A DNA stretch of 64,000 nucleotides from Lederbergia wuyishanensis (GCF_022900255.1 NZ_JALIRM010000001.1:930001-994000), one strand, 5' to 3'; counted from the stretch's first letter, positions 54,087 to 63,820 are shown. Notes: generated by a model not told the origin, from the letters alone. A program made the numbers and translations.

Positions 54087-54191
54087 TTCTTGCATACGAA
54101 ACTATAAATCGGAAACTTGTTTATTATTTTTATTGAAAGTAGTTTCCGCTTTATCTACAGGCCAAAAGTTAAATGGCAACTGTATTTTTAA

Positions 54192-54608
54192 TTATTGCTC
54201 TTCAAATTCTTGGCTGTTTTCTGGCTTTTGGGTTTCAAAAGCTACACCTACAATATGAACATTTACTTCTTCAGCTTCAAGTGCCGTCATATTATATAAT
54301 GTTTGTCGGATATTATCCTGAACTTTTTGAGCAACTGTAGGAATGGAAACACCGAAATTCATTAAGCAATACACATCTACTTTTATTCCTTCGTCTGTTA
54401 GTTCAACTCTAATACCTTTACCGTGATTCTTTTTGCCGAGTCTCTCTACAACTCCTGTTGCAAAATTCCCACGCATTTGAGCGACTCCTTCAACTTCAGA
54501 AGCAGCTATCCCCGCGATTACTTCAATGACTTCTGGAGCGATTTCAATCTTACCATGGTTATGACCATTTTCCTGTGTCATTTCAAGCATGTTCAAATTC
54601 TCCTCCAT
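54192..54608 (-). CDS. yqhY: Asp23/Gls24 family protein YqhY
   Basis: 138 residues with the DUF322 core: GKIEIAPEVIEVIAGIAASE, VEGVAQMRGN, VELTDEGIKVDVYCLMNFGV and QKVQDNIRQTLYNMTALEAE, with an acidic tail. The gene follows accBC in many Firmicutes and is thought to help control acetyl-CoA carboxylase; the mechanism is not settled. GGAGG lies 8 nt before ATG 54608. Confidence 0.92.
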   Translation of the reverse strand: MEENLNMLEMTQENGHNHGKIEIAPEVIEVIAGIAASEVEGVAQMRGNFATGVVERLGKKNHGKGIRVELTDEGIKVDVYCLMNFGVSIPTVAQKVQDNIRQTLYNMTALEAEEVNVHIVGVAFETQKPENSQEFEEQ

Positions 54609-54623
54609 TTAAAACACCTCCGC

Positions 54624-55979
54624 TTATTTTTGATGCATTACATCATGAATCTCAAGAAACTTTGTATTGAAGTCTCCACTAACAAAGGTTTCATGTTCAA
54701 GCAAATTCAAATGGAATGGAATCGTTGTTTTAATTCCGTCGATCACGAATTCTTCCAGGGCTCTTTTCATTCTTGCAATGGCTTCTTCACGTGTAGCCCC
54801 GTACGAAATAACCTTTGCTATCATTGAATCATAATATGGTGGAATTGTATAGCCAGGATATGCACCTGAATCAACTCGTACTCCAAACCCGCCTGGCGGT
54901 AAATACATTTCAATTTTCCCAGCTGATGGAAGGAAGTTTTTCTCAGGGTTTTCTGCGTTAATTCTGCATTCAATGGACCAGCCATTAAATTTAACGTCTT
55001 CTTGAGATAGAGATAATTTCTCCCCTGATGCTACACGAATCATTTCTTTTATTAGGTCGACTCCTGTTACCATTTCAGTAACGGGATGTTCAACTTGAAT
55101 ACGCGTATTCATCTCCATGAAATAAAACTTGCGATTCCTATGGTCATAAATAAATTCAATCGTTCCAGCACCTGAATAATTTACAGCCTTGGCTGCTTTA
55201 ACTGCTGCATCCCCCATTAATTCCCGTGTCTCCATGTCTAGCGCTGGAGATGGCGTTTCTTCAAGTAATTTTTGAAGTCTTCTCTGAATTGAACAATCAC
55301 GTTCACCAAGATGAATAACATTACCAAAATTATCGCCAATCACTTGGATTTCAACATGCCTAAAGTCTTCAATATACTTTTCAATATATACACCTGGATT
55401 GCCGAATGCAGTCAATGCCTCTTGCTGAGTAATATTAATCCCTTTTATCAGCTCTTCCTTATCTCTAGCAACCCGAATTCCTTTTCCTCCGCCACCTGCA
55501 GTAGCTTTTATGATGACGGGAAAACCTATTTTTTCTGCGATTTCTAACGCTTCGTCTGAATCGTTAATAATACCATTGGAACCAGGCACTATAGGTACAC
55601 CAGCAGCTTTCATTGTTTCGCGTGCAACATCCTTCGTACCCATTTTTGAAATTGCTTCAGGACTTGGTCCAATAAAAATGATATTGCATACACGGCAAAG
55701 CTCGGCGAAGTCTGCATTTTCAGCTAAAAATCCATATCCTGGATGTATCGCATCACAATTAGTCAACTTTGCTACGCTTATTACATTAGCAGTGTTTAAA
55801 TAACTGTCCTTAGACAATTTTGGACCTATACAATACGCTTCATCAGCTAATTGAACATGAAGTGCTTCGCGATCAGCTTCTGAATATACCGCAACTGTCT
55901 CAATGTCTAACTCTTTACAAGCCCGAATAATTCGAACGGCTATTTCTCCTCTATTAGCAATTAATACTTTTTTTATCAT
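54624..55979 (-). CDS. accC: Acetyl-CoA carboxylase, biotin carboxylase subunit
   Basis: 451 residues. ATP-grasp enzyme that carboxylates biotin on Acc[57 protein letters not shown] (glycine-rich ATP loop), [17 protein letters not shown] and [19 protein letters not shown]. It is 12 bp downstream of accB. It may also serve the carboxyltransferase at 25.9-27.4 kb, which has no biotin carboxylase of its own nearby (inference). Confidence 0.96.
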   Translation of the reverse strand: MIKKVLIANRGEIAVRIIRACKELDIETVAVYSEADREALHVQLADEAYCIGPKLSKDSYLNTANVISVAKLTNCDAIHPGYGFLAENADFAELCRVCNIIFIGPSPEAISKMGTKDVARETMKAAGVPIVPGSNGIINDSDEALEIAEKIGFPVIIKATAGGGGKGIRVARDKEELIKGINITQQEALTAFGNPGVYIEKYIEDFRHVEIQVIGDNFGNVIHLGERDCSIQRRLQKLLEETPSPALDMETRELMGDAAVKAAKAVNYSGAGTIEFIYDHRNRKFYFMEMNTRIQVEHPVTEMVTGVDLIKEMIRVASGEKLSLSQEDVKFNGWSIECRINAENPEKNFLPSAGKIEMYLPPGGFGVRVDSGAYPGYTIPPYYDSMIAKVISYGATREEAIARMKRALEEFVIDGIKTTIPFHLNLLEHETFVSGDFNTKFLEIHDVMHQK

Positions 55980-55991
55980 GGGAAACGCTCC

Positions 55992-56486
55992 TTATCTAGG
56001 CTTGACTAAGAATAATGGTTGTCCATACTCAACAAGTTCGCCATTTTTTACAAGGACTTCCACAATCTCTCCGTCCACTTCTGCCTCAATTTCGTTAAAT
56101 AATTTCATTGCTTCAACGATACAAACAACTGTATCTGCTTTTACTTGTGATCCTATTTCTACGTAAGCTGGGCTATCCGGAGATGGCGATTCATAGAATG
56201 TTCCAACCATAGGAGAAACAACTTGGAGATAGTTTTCTTTATTTGTAGTACCTTCGATTTTCGCTTCAACTTTTTGAGTAGGAGCTGGTGTTTCAACAAC
56301 AGCTTGTACTGGAGGTTGAACTGCTACAGGTTGTTGAACAATCTGTTGTTGAGGCTGTGCTACAGGTACTGAAGCCGTTTGTTTCTTTAATTTAATTTTA
56401 GATCCTTCATGCTCGAAACTAAATTCTTCAATATCAGATTCATCGATTAATTTTATGATTTCACGTATTTCTTGAATTTTTAACAT
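55992..56486 (-). CDS. accB: Acetyl-CoA carboxylase biotin carboxyl carrier protein
   Basis: 164 residues from ATG 56486 ([20 protein letters not shown]), with AAGGAG 8 nt upstream. A Gln/Pro/Val-rich flexible linker spans about 38-80. The biotinyl domain has K128 in [17 protein letters not shown]. The site reads EAMKLF and not the commoner EAMKMM. An upstream in-frame extension is rejected. Confidence 0.95.
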   Translation of the reverse strand: MLKIQEIREIIKLIDESDIEEFSFEHEGSKIKLKKQTASVPVAQPQQQIVQQPVAVQPPVQAVVETPAPTQKVEAKIEGTTNKENYLQVVSPMVGTFYESPSPDSPAYVEIGSQVKADTVVCIVEAMKLFNEIEAEVDGEIVEVLVKNGELVEYGQPLFLVKPR

Positions 56487-56531
56487 AAGTGACACTCCTT
56501 CAAAATAATGAGTAGCTCCTAACATCATAAT

Positions 56532-56537
56532 ATAATA
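56532..56537 (-). promoter_or_regulatory. Possible -10 of accB; rest of the gap unremarkable
   Basis: TATTAT on the minus strand lies about 46 bp upstream of the accB start. It has only a weak -35 (TTCATC) at 17 bp. The remaining 56538-56900 is AT-rich; I see no FapR-type operator, RNA motif or gene there. Confidence 0.3.
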
Positions 56538-56902
56538 CCTTATAAAAATTCAATGATGAAGACGGAATGTAATATTTTTTTATATTTTCTTGTATTAGAC
56601 AGTTGATTTATATTCCATACGTTTACTTTCTGCTGGGAACGAAAAGTGGAGACGACATAACAGGAAAAACGTCAAAACTGTAGGAAAATCAACTGACTTA
56701 ATTCATCCAATAGTCAAGTTGCTTTGTTTTTTATTCAGAGAAATGTTTTTGATACGGTCTAAATGTTAAATGTTCCTGTCTAAATTCTTGAACAATATAC
56801 TTAAAGCAAATAACCTGATTTGCTAAAAAGTCAGTTCTTATGAGAAGTATCTTGTTTTTGAGTATAATCCATACAGGTACATCCAAAAAATATTTATTAA
56901 TG

Positions 56903-56942
56903 CAAAAAAAGAAAAGACGGATGGGCATTATTCCCGTCCGTC
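56903..56942 (-). terminator. Terminator of the spoIIIA operon
   Basis: GACGGATGGG (56916-56925) pairs with CCCGTCCGTC (56933-56942) with one G-T, followed on the minus strand by TTTTCTTTTTTT. Confidence 0.8.
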
Positions 56943-56948
56943 CATTAA

Positions 56949-57479
56949 TTATTTCGTATCAAATTCCACTGTAGGAATAAAGTTTGTTCCCATTTCATCT
57001 CTGACAAGTCTAACAATCTCCACAGCATCAGCTTTTGAGTGCTCCTCTGCTTTGACTGTAACATATACTTGATTATCTTCAATTCGGACAAGTGAATCAC
57101 TATACCCTAGGGTTTTGATATAACTTTCAATTGTTCTTTCCTTTACTCCAAGTGATTCAATTTGTTTCATAGTTTCAAATAATTTATTTTTCTCATCTAT
57201 CGATAATTCAGGTGCAGCCGCTTGTGTTGTTAATTCCTCCTGCTGCTTACCGCGTTTATCCATTAAGCTAATACGCACCGCGTCATATGCCTCATCTCCA
57301 GCTGATTCCGTAATAATTTTCATATCTTCATCACTCATTTTTCCGCTCGTATCAGGTGCATTTTTTCCGTTTGTTGCAATATCTTTTACAGCGGGTTCGG
57401 AAGTAACATAGTATACGGATAAAACGACAACGAGACTAAGCATTGTTAAGAGCCAGACAGTTTGCTTTTTTAAAAGCAT
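56949..57479 (-). CDS. spoIIIAH: Stage III sporulation protein AH
   Basis: 176 residues, shorter than B. subtilis SpoIIIAH (about 218). The N-terminal transmembrane helix (TVWLLTMLSLVVVLSVYYVT, about 7-26) is followed by a shortened linker and the YscJ/FliF-like ring-building domain (about 95-176, ESLGVKERTIESYIKTLGYS). On the mother-cell side it binds forespore SpoIIQ to form the channel. The linker is reduced relative to B. subtilis. Last gene of the operon. Confidence 0.92.
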   Translation of the reverse strand: MLLKKQTVWLLTMLSLVVVLSVYYVTSEPAVKDIATNGKNAPDTSGKMSDEDMKIITESAGDEAYDAVRISLMDKRGKQQEELTTQAAAPELSIDEKNKLFETMKQIESLGVKERTIESYIKTLGYSDSLVRIEDNQVYVTVKAEEHSKADAVEIVRLVRDEMGTNFIPTVEFDTK

Positions 57480-58144
57480 TAAGAATCCCCCTTTGATTTT
57501 TTAGGCATGACTGCAACTTTATGACTTGGAACATCTAAGACACGAGTTACTGCTTCAATTATCCATTTTTTCACCTGAATGTTTTCTGCACCACCTGCCA
57601 CTACAAGAACTCCCTTAATTTCAGGTTTTCTCGTTTCTGAAACGAGGGGGATATCCTTTTCCCCTTCTCGGATGATGACAAGCTCATCTTCTTTTGATTG
57701 ATCTTCTATTTGACGTTGTCCACCTTTTTCATCTTCTTCGTGTGTCGTTTGATTTCTAAGAATACTATTTTTCTCGTACACCTTTCTTTCAGTAGCTTGA
57801 ACATTCACGATGACTGTTACAGTATGAACACCCACTATCTCTTCGAGTGCTTCTTTAAGCTGGTTTTCATAATGTTCTTCAATAACCTTCATGTCATTAT
57901 TGTCTGACTTTTTCACACCAAAAGTTTCTGAGCTATCCTGCTCCCTTGTATCTTCATTAAATACTGCATCAGAGGGTGGAGTGCCATTGTCTTTCCATAT
58001 GCTACCCATTACCATAAATAAGGCACCTAAAATAAGTAGAAAAAGCAGATAATATGGTTTTGTTTTGTTTTTATCGCTTGGAGTTTTATTATCAAGGAAT
58101 TTTTGTTTTATCCAATCAATTGGTCCAGAATATTTATTCTTCAT
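57479..58144 (-). CDS. spoIIIAG: Stage III sporulation protein AG
   Basis: 221 residues from ATG 58144 (MKNKYSGPIDWIKQKFLDN). A transmembrane helix lies at about 31-50 (YYLLFLLILGALFMVMGS). The periplasmic ring-building domain has NQLKEALEEIVGVHTVTVIV and ISEAVTRVLDVPSHKVAVM-like end (WIIEAVTRVLDVPSHKVAVM). It forms the large ring of the feeding-tube complex. Its start lies inside the spoIIIAF end (11 bp overlap); the upstream extension is rejected. Confidence 0.92.
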   Translation of the reverse strand: MKNKYSGPIDWIKQKFLDNKTPSDKNKTKPYYLLFLLILGALFMVMGSIWKDNGTPPSDAVFNEDTREQDSSETFGVKKSDNNDMKVIEEHYENQLKEALEEIVGVHTVTVIVNVQATERKVYEKNSILRNQTTHEEDEKGGQRQIEDQSKEDELVIIREGEKDIPLVSETRKPEIKGVLVVAGGAENIQVKKWIIEAVTRVLDVPSHKVAVMPKKSKGDS

Positions 58145-58745
58145 TTCCTGGTTCCTCCCTCGAAACAATTTCAATCAATGATATTGGAATTTCCCAAGTA
58201 TTGGCCAACATTGATTTCATTGTTTCGTAGTCGGTTGTATCCATTTTCGCATCTGTTTCCTGAAAGTTAATATTTACTGGCTGAATGGTTTTGATTACTT
58301 TTTCCGAAGGCGTTAGAGAGACAACCACATTATCTAATTCGTTGATTGTTCCATCACTATTTGGTGTTGCGGAAATCCGCAAATTACTAATTTCTGCACT
58401 ATACTTATCAACCAACTCCTTTTCTACCATTTTTTTCATTTGGACAGCCATTTGCTCTAATATATATGCATGTTGAGAAGCTTGTATCTCTTTTTTTTTC
58501 GTTTTCAATAAATTTTCATTGGTTTGATCCTCAACATCTATATTTGTAGTGAAGGATGCGAGTACTTTTTCAAAGTCACTAGAAATTAACTTTAATACTG
58601 GTGTTAAAACAATTGCCATTAAAAGCAGTCCTGTTGCGAGTTTAGTATATTTTTTCATACTTGATTCAGGTAGTAGCATATCTACAACCATAGCAATAAT
58701 TAAAAAAATGATAATATTAAATACCCACTCGCTTAAATATTCCAA
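58134..58745 (-). CDS. spoIIIAF: Stage III sporulation protein AF
   Basis: 203 residues: two N-terminal transmembrane helices (about 7-27 and 35-55, KLATGLLLMAIVLTPVLKLI) followed by a soluble domain with a ring-building-like fold (AEISNLRISATPNSDGTINE). It is a mother-cell membrane component of the SpoIIIA-SpoIIQ complex. Translationally coupled to spoIIIAG. Confidence 0.92.
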   Translation of the reverse strand: MEYLSEWVFNIIIFLIIAMVVDMLLPESSMKKYTKLATGLLLMAIVLTPVLKLISSDFEKVLASFTTNIDVEDQTNENLLKTKKKEIQASQHAYILEQMAVQMKKMVEKELVDKYSAEISNLRISATPNSDGTINELDNVVVSLTPSEKVIKTIQPVNINFQETDAKMDTTDYETMKSMLANTWEIPISLIEIVSREEPGNEE

Positions 58746-58763
58746 GGAAGCTGCCCCCTTTAT

Positions 58764-59951
58764 TTACCTAACCATCATTGTGATATTTCCGGAAGTAATA
58801 ATGATAGTTATGCTTATAAAGAACATAAAAGATACAATTGCAAGAGATGCGAAAATATACATCACACTTTTACTAACTGCATCCAAACATTCAATGACTG
58901 GTCCATCACCTAAAGGTTGCATAAGTGCTGCAGCAAGCTTGTATATAAAAGAAATAACTAGTATTTTTAACGCCGGAAAAGCTGCTAGCAACAAGATAAT
59001 CGCTACACCCGCTATCCCTACCGTATTCTTCAATAGAAGGGAAGCATTTAAAACAGTGTCTGCAGCATCAGTAAACATTCTTCCAACTACAGGAACAAAA
59101 TTTCCTGCAACATATTTAGCTGTGCGAATCGCAACGCCGTCTGCAACCGCAGATGCAGCCCCTTGAATAGAAATAACACCAAGGATAATGGTGATAAATG
59201 CACCAAGTATTCCAATACTTATTTTTTTTAATAAATTGGAAAGCTGGGATACTTTAAATTGTGAGCTTAATGTATTTGCTATACTTAATAAAGTTGCAAG
59301 AAATAATAATGGAAAGACAGCATTTTTTATAACGATACTACTAATATTCACTAAAAATACGAGAACGGGATGGAAGAATGACGATGTAGCCACTCCACCA
59401 GACGAAGCGATCAATGCCAATAGTAATGGCAAAAGAGCTAGAATAAATTGACTCATAGAATCAATAGCTTCAATCGCATAATCTGCAGCTACTCTAAAAC
59501 TATTTAATGCAATAATGATTAGTACCATAAAAATAATTGAATAGGCGACCTTACTGACAGCCCCTTGTTCAAATGCATTATGAAGCGATTGTAGAAACAC
59601 ACTTAAAATCGTCAGTAATAAAAGTGAACCTAGTAATTTAACATTTAGTATGATTTCTTGGAAAATGAATAATATGATCCCATTAATCCAATCCGAAAAG
59701 GAAAATGACTTGTCCCCTTTAACAAAATCAAGAAAAGTACCTCTTTTGCTTTCAGGTAAATACCCGCCATATTCGTGAAGAACTTTATTCCAATGTTCGG
59801 ATAGCTCATCTAAACCAAGGTCCTCTAAATACCGTTCTACTTGATTATTTGACTGATTTAAATCATTTTCTGGTTCCTCTGCTGCAACTTTAGTAACTCC
59901 CAAAAATGGAATAATACATAATAATAATAGAATCTGCAGCCTTCGTCGCAT
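58764..59951 (-). CDS. spoIIIAE: Stage III sporulation protein AE
   Basis: 395 residues from ATG 59951. A cleavable signal peptide (RRRLQILLLLCIIPFLGVTK) is followed by a soluble N-terminal region and about seven to eight transmembrane helices from residue 95 on. This polytopic protein is proposed as a channel or transporter component of the SpoIIIA complex. GGAGTG lies 8 nt before this ATG; the TTG at 59969 lies in front of the SD and is rejected. Confidence 0.92.
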   Translation of the reverse strand: MRRRLQILLLLCIIPFLGVTKVAAEEPENDLNQSNNQVERYLEDLGLDELSEHWNKVLHEYGGYLPESKRGTFLDFVKGDKSFSFSDWINGIILFIFQEIILNVKLLGSLLLLTILSVFLQSLHNAFEQGAVSKVAYSIIFMVLIIIALNSFRVAADYAIEAIDSMSQFILALLPLLLALIASSGGVATSSFFHPVLVFLVNISSIVIKNAVFPLLFLATLLSIANTLSSQFKVSQLSNLLKKISIGILGAFITIILGVISIQGAASAVADGVAIRTAKYVAGNFVPVVGRMFTDAADTVLNASLLLKNTVGIAGVAIILLLAAFPALKILVISFIYKLAAALMQPLGDGPVIECLDAVSKSVMYIFASLAIVSFMFFISITIIITSGNITMMVR

Positions 59952-59978
59952 GCATTCCACTCCGTTCAATTGCTTTGT

Positions 59979-60371
59979 CTAATGAATTGGCATTATATTT
60001 ACAATGGTCTCAATTAAAGCCGTCATTATAGGCACGGCTATTGCTAGTATTAATATTTTTCCAGCCAACTCAACTTTTGCTGCCATTGATCCTAGACCTG
60101 CATCCTTGCTTATTTGTGCTGTAAATTCAGCAATATAAGCAATGCCGATGATTTTAAGAATGGTTTTTACGTATAGAGTGTTCACATTCGCAATGCCTGC
60201 AAGCTCTTCAATCATTAATATGACTTTATGAACTTGATCTACAAGAAATAAAAAGATGCCTGTCCCTGCAAATAACACAAGCAAAAAAGCGAAATTCGGA
60301 GTCTGTTCCTTAATAGCTAATACCAGGAATGTAATAATTAGGGCAATACCCGCAATTTGTAAAATTGCAAT
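59979..60371 (-). CDS. spoIIIAD: Stage III sporulation protein AD (apparent ATT start)
   Basis: 130 residues with four hydrophobic segments. Homology to B. subtilis SpoIIIAD (133 aa, MIQIAGIGIVATFL) continues upstream of any ATG, GTG or TTG: the frame reads ILQIAGIALIITFLVLAIKE followed by QTPNFAFLLVLFAGTG. A strong GGGGGG ribosome binding site (60380-60385) lies exactly 8 nt before ATT 60371-60369, which I take as the start; ATT 60365 is a second choice. The first ordinary start codon (TTG 60284) would remove the first helix. The gene follows spoIIIAC with a 16-bp gap. Confidence 0.85.
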   Translation of the reverse strand: MAILQIAGIALIITFLVLAIKEQTPNFAFLLVLFAGTGIFLFLVDQVHKVILMIEELAGIANVNTLYVKTILKIIGIAYIAEFTAQISKDAGLGSMAAKVELAGKILILAIAVPIMTALIETIVNIMPIH

Positions 60372-60387
60372 AGCGGTTACCCCCCAT

Positions 60388-60591
60388 CTATTGGAATAGA
60401 AATACAGACTTTATTTTTTGAAATAATCCATCTACAATCGACACGACCATAAATAAAATATATATAAAACCAAACAATGTAACCCATTGTGCATATTCTT
60501 TCTTCCCTACTTGATCTAGTATGGTATGGAGAAATGCAACAACTATTCCTACTCCGGCAATTTTAAAGATGACATCTACATCTATGCCCAT
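60388..60591 (-). CDS. spoIIIAC: Stage III sporulation protein AC
   Basis: 67 residues with two transmembrane helices: GIDVDVIFKIAGVGIVVAFL, then HTILDQVGKKEYAQWVTLFG and FIYILFMVVSIVDGL. Near-identical to B. subtilis SpoIIIAC (68 aa). ATG 60591 has AGGAGG 7 nt upstream; the GTG at 60609 overlaps that SD. Confidence 0.94.
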   Translation of the reverse strand: MGIDVDVIFKIAGVGIVVAFLHTILDQVGKKEYAQWVTLFGFIYILFMVVSIVDGLFQKIKSVFLFQ

Positions 60592-60608
60592 ATCATTTCC
60601 TCCTATCA

Positions 60609-61124
60609 CTACAAAAGCAAAATGATGATTAGCATACCGGTTAGGACTCCAAGGCTTTTCACCATTTTTTCATACTTTTTTTGTTTTTCTCGAGCAAGCT
60701 CTTCTTCCCTTTCTAAGTTAGTAAGAGTTAACAAGATTTGTTTCTGCTGTGTTTCACGATCATGTCTACCTAAATTCTCACCAAATTGAAGCAATATTTC
60801 GTATTCACTGTGTTTCAATGAAGTGGACTCCCAAATGTTTTTTAAGCTATTTTCCCAAGCAGATTTAACAACTGAATCCTCTTTCCTTAACAAACTAGAA
60901 AAGATTTTATAGTGAGTAGCAATAGGTTTGGGAATTTGCTTTGATATTTTTTCAGCAGCCTCTCCAAGAGGAGTATGACTATACATTATTTCCGCTTCCA
61001 GTGTTTCAAGAGAATGGCGAAATAATCGTAAATTCTTTGGCCTTTCACTTAATTGCTTTGAAAATTCAAAACCTGCCCAAGTTGTTGCTCCAACTATAAA
61101 AATAGCTCCGATTATTTTAATCAT
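60609..61124 (-). CDS. spoIIIAB: Stage III sporulation protein AB
   Basis: 171 residues: an N-terminal membrane helix (IIGAIFIVGATTWAGFEFSK), a helical soluble domain of GspF-like type with RLFRHSLETLEAEIMYSHTP, a coiled-coil (LTNLEREEELAREKQKKYEK) and a C-terminal membrane helix (LTGMLIIILLL). It overlaps spoIIIAA by 8 bp. Confidence 0.93.
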   Translation of the reverse strand: MIKIIGAIFIVGATTWAGFEFSKQLSERPKNLRLFRHSLETLEAEIMYSHTPLGEAAEKISKQIPKPIATHYKIFSSLLRKEDSVVKSAWENSLKNIWESTSLKHSEYEILLQFGENLGRHDRETQQKQILLTLTNLEREEELAREKQKKYEKMVKSLGVLTGMLIIILLL

Positions 61125-62052
61125 ATAGACCTACTGCCCTTCTCTTTGTAGCTACTGGAGCACCGCTTGCATCCTTTATCGATATTATTGTGCCTGGACC
61201 ATCTCTCCTAGACAGTTCGATAAATCTTTCAAAAACTCTATGTTGGATAATTGGTTTTAATAGGGGCCTTTTGCTAATTTCTTCAAAATTATTCCCATGG
61301 GTTGTCATCATTAATGTGATCCCAGCATTTATCGCCTCCATAATGGCTATCGTGTCTTCTGGTCTGCCTATTTCATCTACGATAAGAACATTCGGGCTCA
61401 TTGAACGAATCATCATCATCATTCCTTCTGCTTTCGGACAAGCATCCAACACGTCTATCCTCGGTCCAAAATGAAGGTGAGGAATACCATGTACACACCC
61501 TGCAATCTCTGAGCGTTCATCAACAATGCCTGTTTTAAATGAAGGGATATCGTACTCCTGTACTCCACTTGAAATGAGTCTTGCAATATCCCTTAACAAG
61601 GTTGTTTTTCCGGTTTGCGGTGGACCGATAATCATCGTATTTTTCCAAGTGTGATCAAATAAATACTGAATATACTTATCGGCTACACCGACTTTTTCTC
61701 TCGCTATTCGAATATTGAATGAAGATAAATGTCTGATCGCTTTAACAGAGCCATTTTCAAGTATTACTTTGCCTGCAAGACCAACTCGATGTCCACCTTC
61801 AATCGTGATGTACCCCTTACGTAATTCTTCCTCTAATGTGTAAAAAGAATGGTTAGCTAGCTTGCTGATGAATTGCTCTGCTTCTTCTTTTGAAAATAGA
61901 TAAGGGAGAAAATAGTGAAGTCCGTTATATGCCACTTCTACTTGCCGATTAACCCTTAATCTAATTTCCTCTATTTCGCTAAACGTCTTCGTAGGAAGCT
62001 TCATTATTAATTCATTTATTCGAGCAGGCAATATTCGAAGCACCGATTTCAA
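61117..62052 (-). CDS. spoIIIAA: Stage III sporulation protein AA (ATPase)
   Basis: 311 residues. AAA+/type-II-secretion-like ATPase that powers the SpoIIIA complex: Walker A IIGPPQTGKTTLLRDIARL near 140-158, Walker B NVLIVDEIGRPEDTIAI, and RSEIAGCVHGIPHLHFG. The start is TTG with AGGAGGGAG upstream. First gene of spoIIIAA-AH. Confidence 0.95.
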   Translation of the reverse strand: MKSVLRILPARINELIMKLPTKTFSEIEEIRLRVNRQVEVAYNGLHYFLPYLFSKEEAEQFISKLANHSFYTLEEELRKGYITIEGGHRVGLAGKVILENGSVKAIRHLSSFNIRIAREKVGVADKYIQYLFDHTWKNTMIIGPPQTGKTTLLRDIARLISSGVQEYDIPSFKTGIVDERSEIAGCVHGIPHLHFGPRIDVLDACPKAEGMMMMIRSMSPNVLIVDEIGRPEDTIAIMEAINAGITLMMTTHGNNFEEISKRPLLKPIIQHRVFERFIELSRRDGPGTIISIKDASGAPVATKRRAVGLYD

Positions 62053-62082
62053 CTTACTCTCCCTCCTACATCTTCACTATCT

Positions 62083-62112
62083 AATATGTATTCAGCTTGT
62101 CTCTAAATATGA
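62083..62112 (-). promoter_or_regulatory. Candidate sigma-E promoter of the spoIIIA operon
   Basis: On the minus strand TCATATT (62106-62112), 14 bp, ATACATATT (62083-62091). This fits the sigma-E pattern (KMATATT, 13-15 bp, CATACANT) well and lies about 31 bp before the spoIIIAA TTG. The spoIIIA operon is a classic sigma-E unit. Confidence 0.7.
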
Positions 62113-62132
62113 AAATAAGGTGTGAAACCAAT

Positions 62133-62163
62133 AAAAAAAACCGAGGAATTTTCCCTCGGCTTT
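62133..62163 (-). terminator. Terminator after efp
   Basis: CCGAGG (62141-62146) pairs with CCTCGG (62154-62159) plus flanking A-T pairs; on the minus strand a T run at 62133-62140 follows. Confidence 0.75.
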
Positions 62164-62177
62164 CTGCTTTTTATTAT

Positions 62178-62735
62178 TTATGCTCTTGATACATAAGATC
62201 CATCTGAAGTATTAATAACGAGCTTGTCTCCTGCATTTACAAAGAACGGTACTTGAACGACTAAACCAGTTTCCATTTTTGCTGGTTTTGAACCACCAGA
62301 AGCAGTGTCCCCTTTAATGCCTGGGTCTGTTTCAACAACTTCTAGTTCTACCGTATTCGGCAATTCTACTCCTAATGTTTCACCTTGATACATAATAATG
62401 TGGACAACCATATTTTCTTGTAGAAATTTTAATTCATATTCTATTTGAGAAGCTGGAAGTTCGATTTGTTCATAACTCTCGTTATCCATAAATACATGGC
62501 TATCCCCACTGGCATATAAATATTGCATTGTTTTATTATCAATTTGAGCTTTTTCTACTTTTTCACCAGCTCTAAATGTTTTTTCTTGAATTGCACCAGT
62601 ACGTAAGTTTCTTAATTTAGATCTAACGAATGCAGCACCTTTTCCCGGCTTAACATGTTGGAAATCAATAACTCTCCAAATCCCTCCGTCTGTTTCAATC
62701 GTTAGTCCTGTTCTAAATTCGTTTACTGATATCAT
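62178..62735 (-). CDS. efp: Elongation factor P
   Basis: 185 residues, three beta-barrel domains: [20 protein letters not shown], the KOW-like loop [19 protein letters not shown] with K32 at the tip (site of 5-aminopentanolylation in B. subtilis), [18 protein letters not shown], and [20 protein letters not shown] at the C-terminus. It relieves ribosome stalling at polyproline. It follows papA, as in B. subtilis. The yqhV gene found between spoIIIAA and efp there is absent. Confidence 0.96.
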   Translation of the reverse strand: MISVNEFRTGLTIETDGGIWRVIDFQHVKPGKGAAFVRSKLRNLRTGAIQEKTFRAGEKVEKAQIDNKTMQYLYASGDSHVFMDNESYEQIELPASQIEYELKFLQENMVVHIIMYQGETLGVELPNTVELEVVETDPGIKGDTASGGSKPAKMETGLVVQVPFFVNAGDKLVINTSDGSYVSRA

Positions 62736-62758
62736 CTGTATTCCTCCTAAAAAGTACC

Positions 62759-63820
62759 TTATAAAATTATTAAATCTTTCGTCGAATGTGTCAACGTTTC
62801 ATTTCCAGATGCGGTTATTAACGTATCATCCTCAATACGAACTCCACCAACACCAGGTAAATAAATACCCGGTTCAACTGTTACAACCATTCCAGGCACT
62901 AGCTTCGTTTCCGAACGGTGTGAAAGTCCTGGCCCTTCGTGTACTTCCAAGCCAATTCCATGACCTAAAGAGTGGCCGAAATACTCACCATATCCTTTTT
63001 CTGTAATGTAATCTCTTGCAATTGCATCAGCTTCAATTCCAGTCATACCTGGTTTAATTTGTTCCATTGCTCTTAGCTGTGCTTCTAGAGTAACACTATA
63101 TATTTCCTTCAATTTATCAGATGGATCTCCAACAGCTACCGTTCGGGTGATATCAGATATATACCCTTTATGAAGGGCACCGTAATCCATTGTTACGAAA
63201 TCTCCTGTTTCTATTGTTTTGTCACTTGCTACCCCATGCGGTAATGCCGCTCTCCAGCCAGATGCAACAATAATATCAAATGAAGACGAGGTGGCACCAC
63301 ATTTACGCATGAAAAATTCGAGCTCGTTAGCAACTTCCAATTCTGTTTTACCCGGCTTAATAAAATCAAGAATATGTTTAAATGCTGCATCTGCTATATC
63401 TGCAGCTTCTTTTAATATACTGATCTCTCTAGAATCTTTTATTAAACGAAGGTTTTCAATTACATTTGAAATCGGGATAAGTTCAGCTTCAACTGCTTCT
63501 TCATATTGTTTCCAAGTAGAAAAAGGCATATGATCTTGCTCAAACCCTAGTTTTTTAATTCCAAGTTCTTTTGCTTTTTCAGCTACTTCTTGAATAATAG
63601 GACCTGTATGTCTGTTAATTTCGAATCCTACAGCTTGCTTAGCTGCTTGTTCCGTATAGCGAAAATCTGTAATAAAAAGTGCTCTTTCTTCTGAAATAAG
63701 AGCAACCCCCGCTGTACCAGTGAAATTAGTCATATAGCGGCGATTATATGTACTTGTAATCAAAATTCCATCAATGTCGGATTGTTTAAATTGTCCCCTC
63801 AGTCTTTCTAATTTTTCCAC
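62759..63820 (-). CDS. papA: Xaa-Pro dipeptidase (M24 family, YqhT)
   Basis: 353 residues: an N-terminal creatinase-like domain (about 1-125), then a pita-bread metallopeptidase domain with the five metal ligands D212 (MDYGALHKG), D223 (SDITRTVAV), H287 (GHSLGHGIG), E316 (VEPGIYLPG) and E330 (VRIEDD). It cleaves Xaa-Pro dipeptides. The GTG start shares its G with the aroQ stop codon (TAGTG), so aroQ-papA-efp are coupled. Confidence 0.94.
   Translation of the reverse strand: MEKLERLRGQFKQSDIDGILITSTYNRRYMTNFTGTAGVALISEERALFITDFRYTEQAAKQAVGFEINRHTGPIIQEVAEKAKELGIKKLGFEQDHMPFSTWKQYEEAVEAELIPISNVIENLRLIKDSREISILKEAADIADAAFKHILDFIKPGKTELEVANELEFFMRKCGATSSSFDIIVASGWRAALPHGVASDKTIETGDFVTMDYGALHKGYISDITRTVAVGDPSDKLKEIYSVTLEAQLRAMEQIKPGMTGIEADAIARDYITEKGYGEYFGHSLGHGIGLEVHEGPGLSHRSETKLVPGMVVTVEPGIYLPGVGGVRIEDDTLITASGNETLTHSTKDLIIL

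Noticed and set aside
56731-56928. 65-residue minus-strand reading frame between spoIIIAH and accB
   Set aside because: It overlaps the spoIIIA terminator, has no ribosome binding site and resembles nothing known.
59979-60284. Truncated 101-residue SpoIIIAD from TTG 60284
   Set aside because: Homology continues about 29 codons further upstream to a strong SD, so the short form would lack the first membrane helix.
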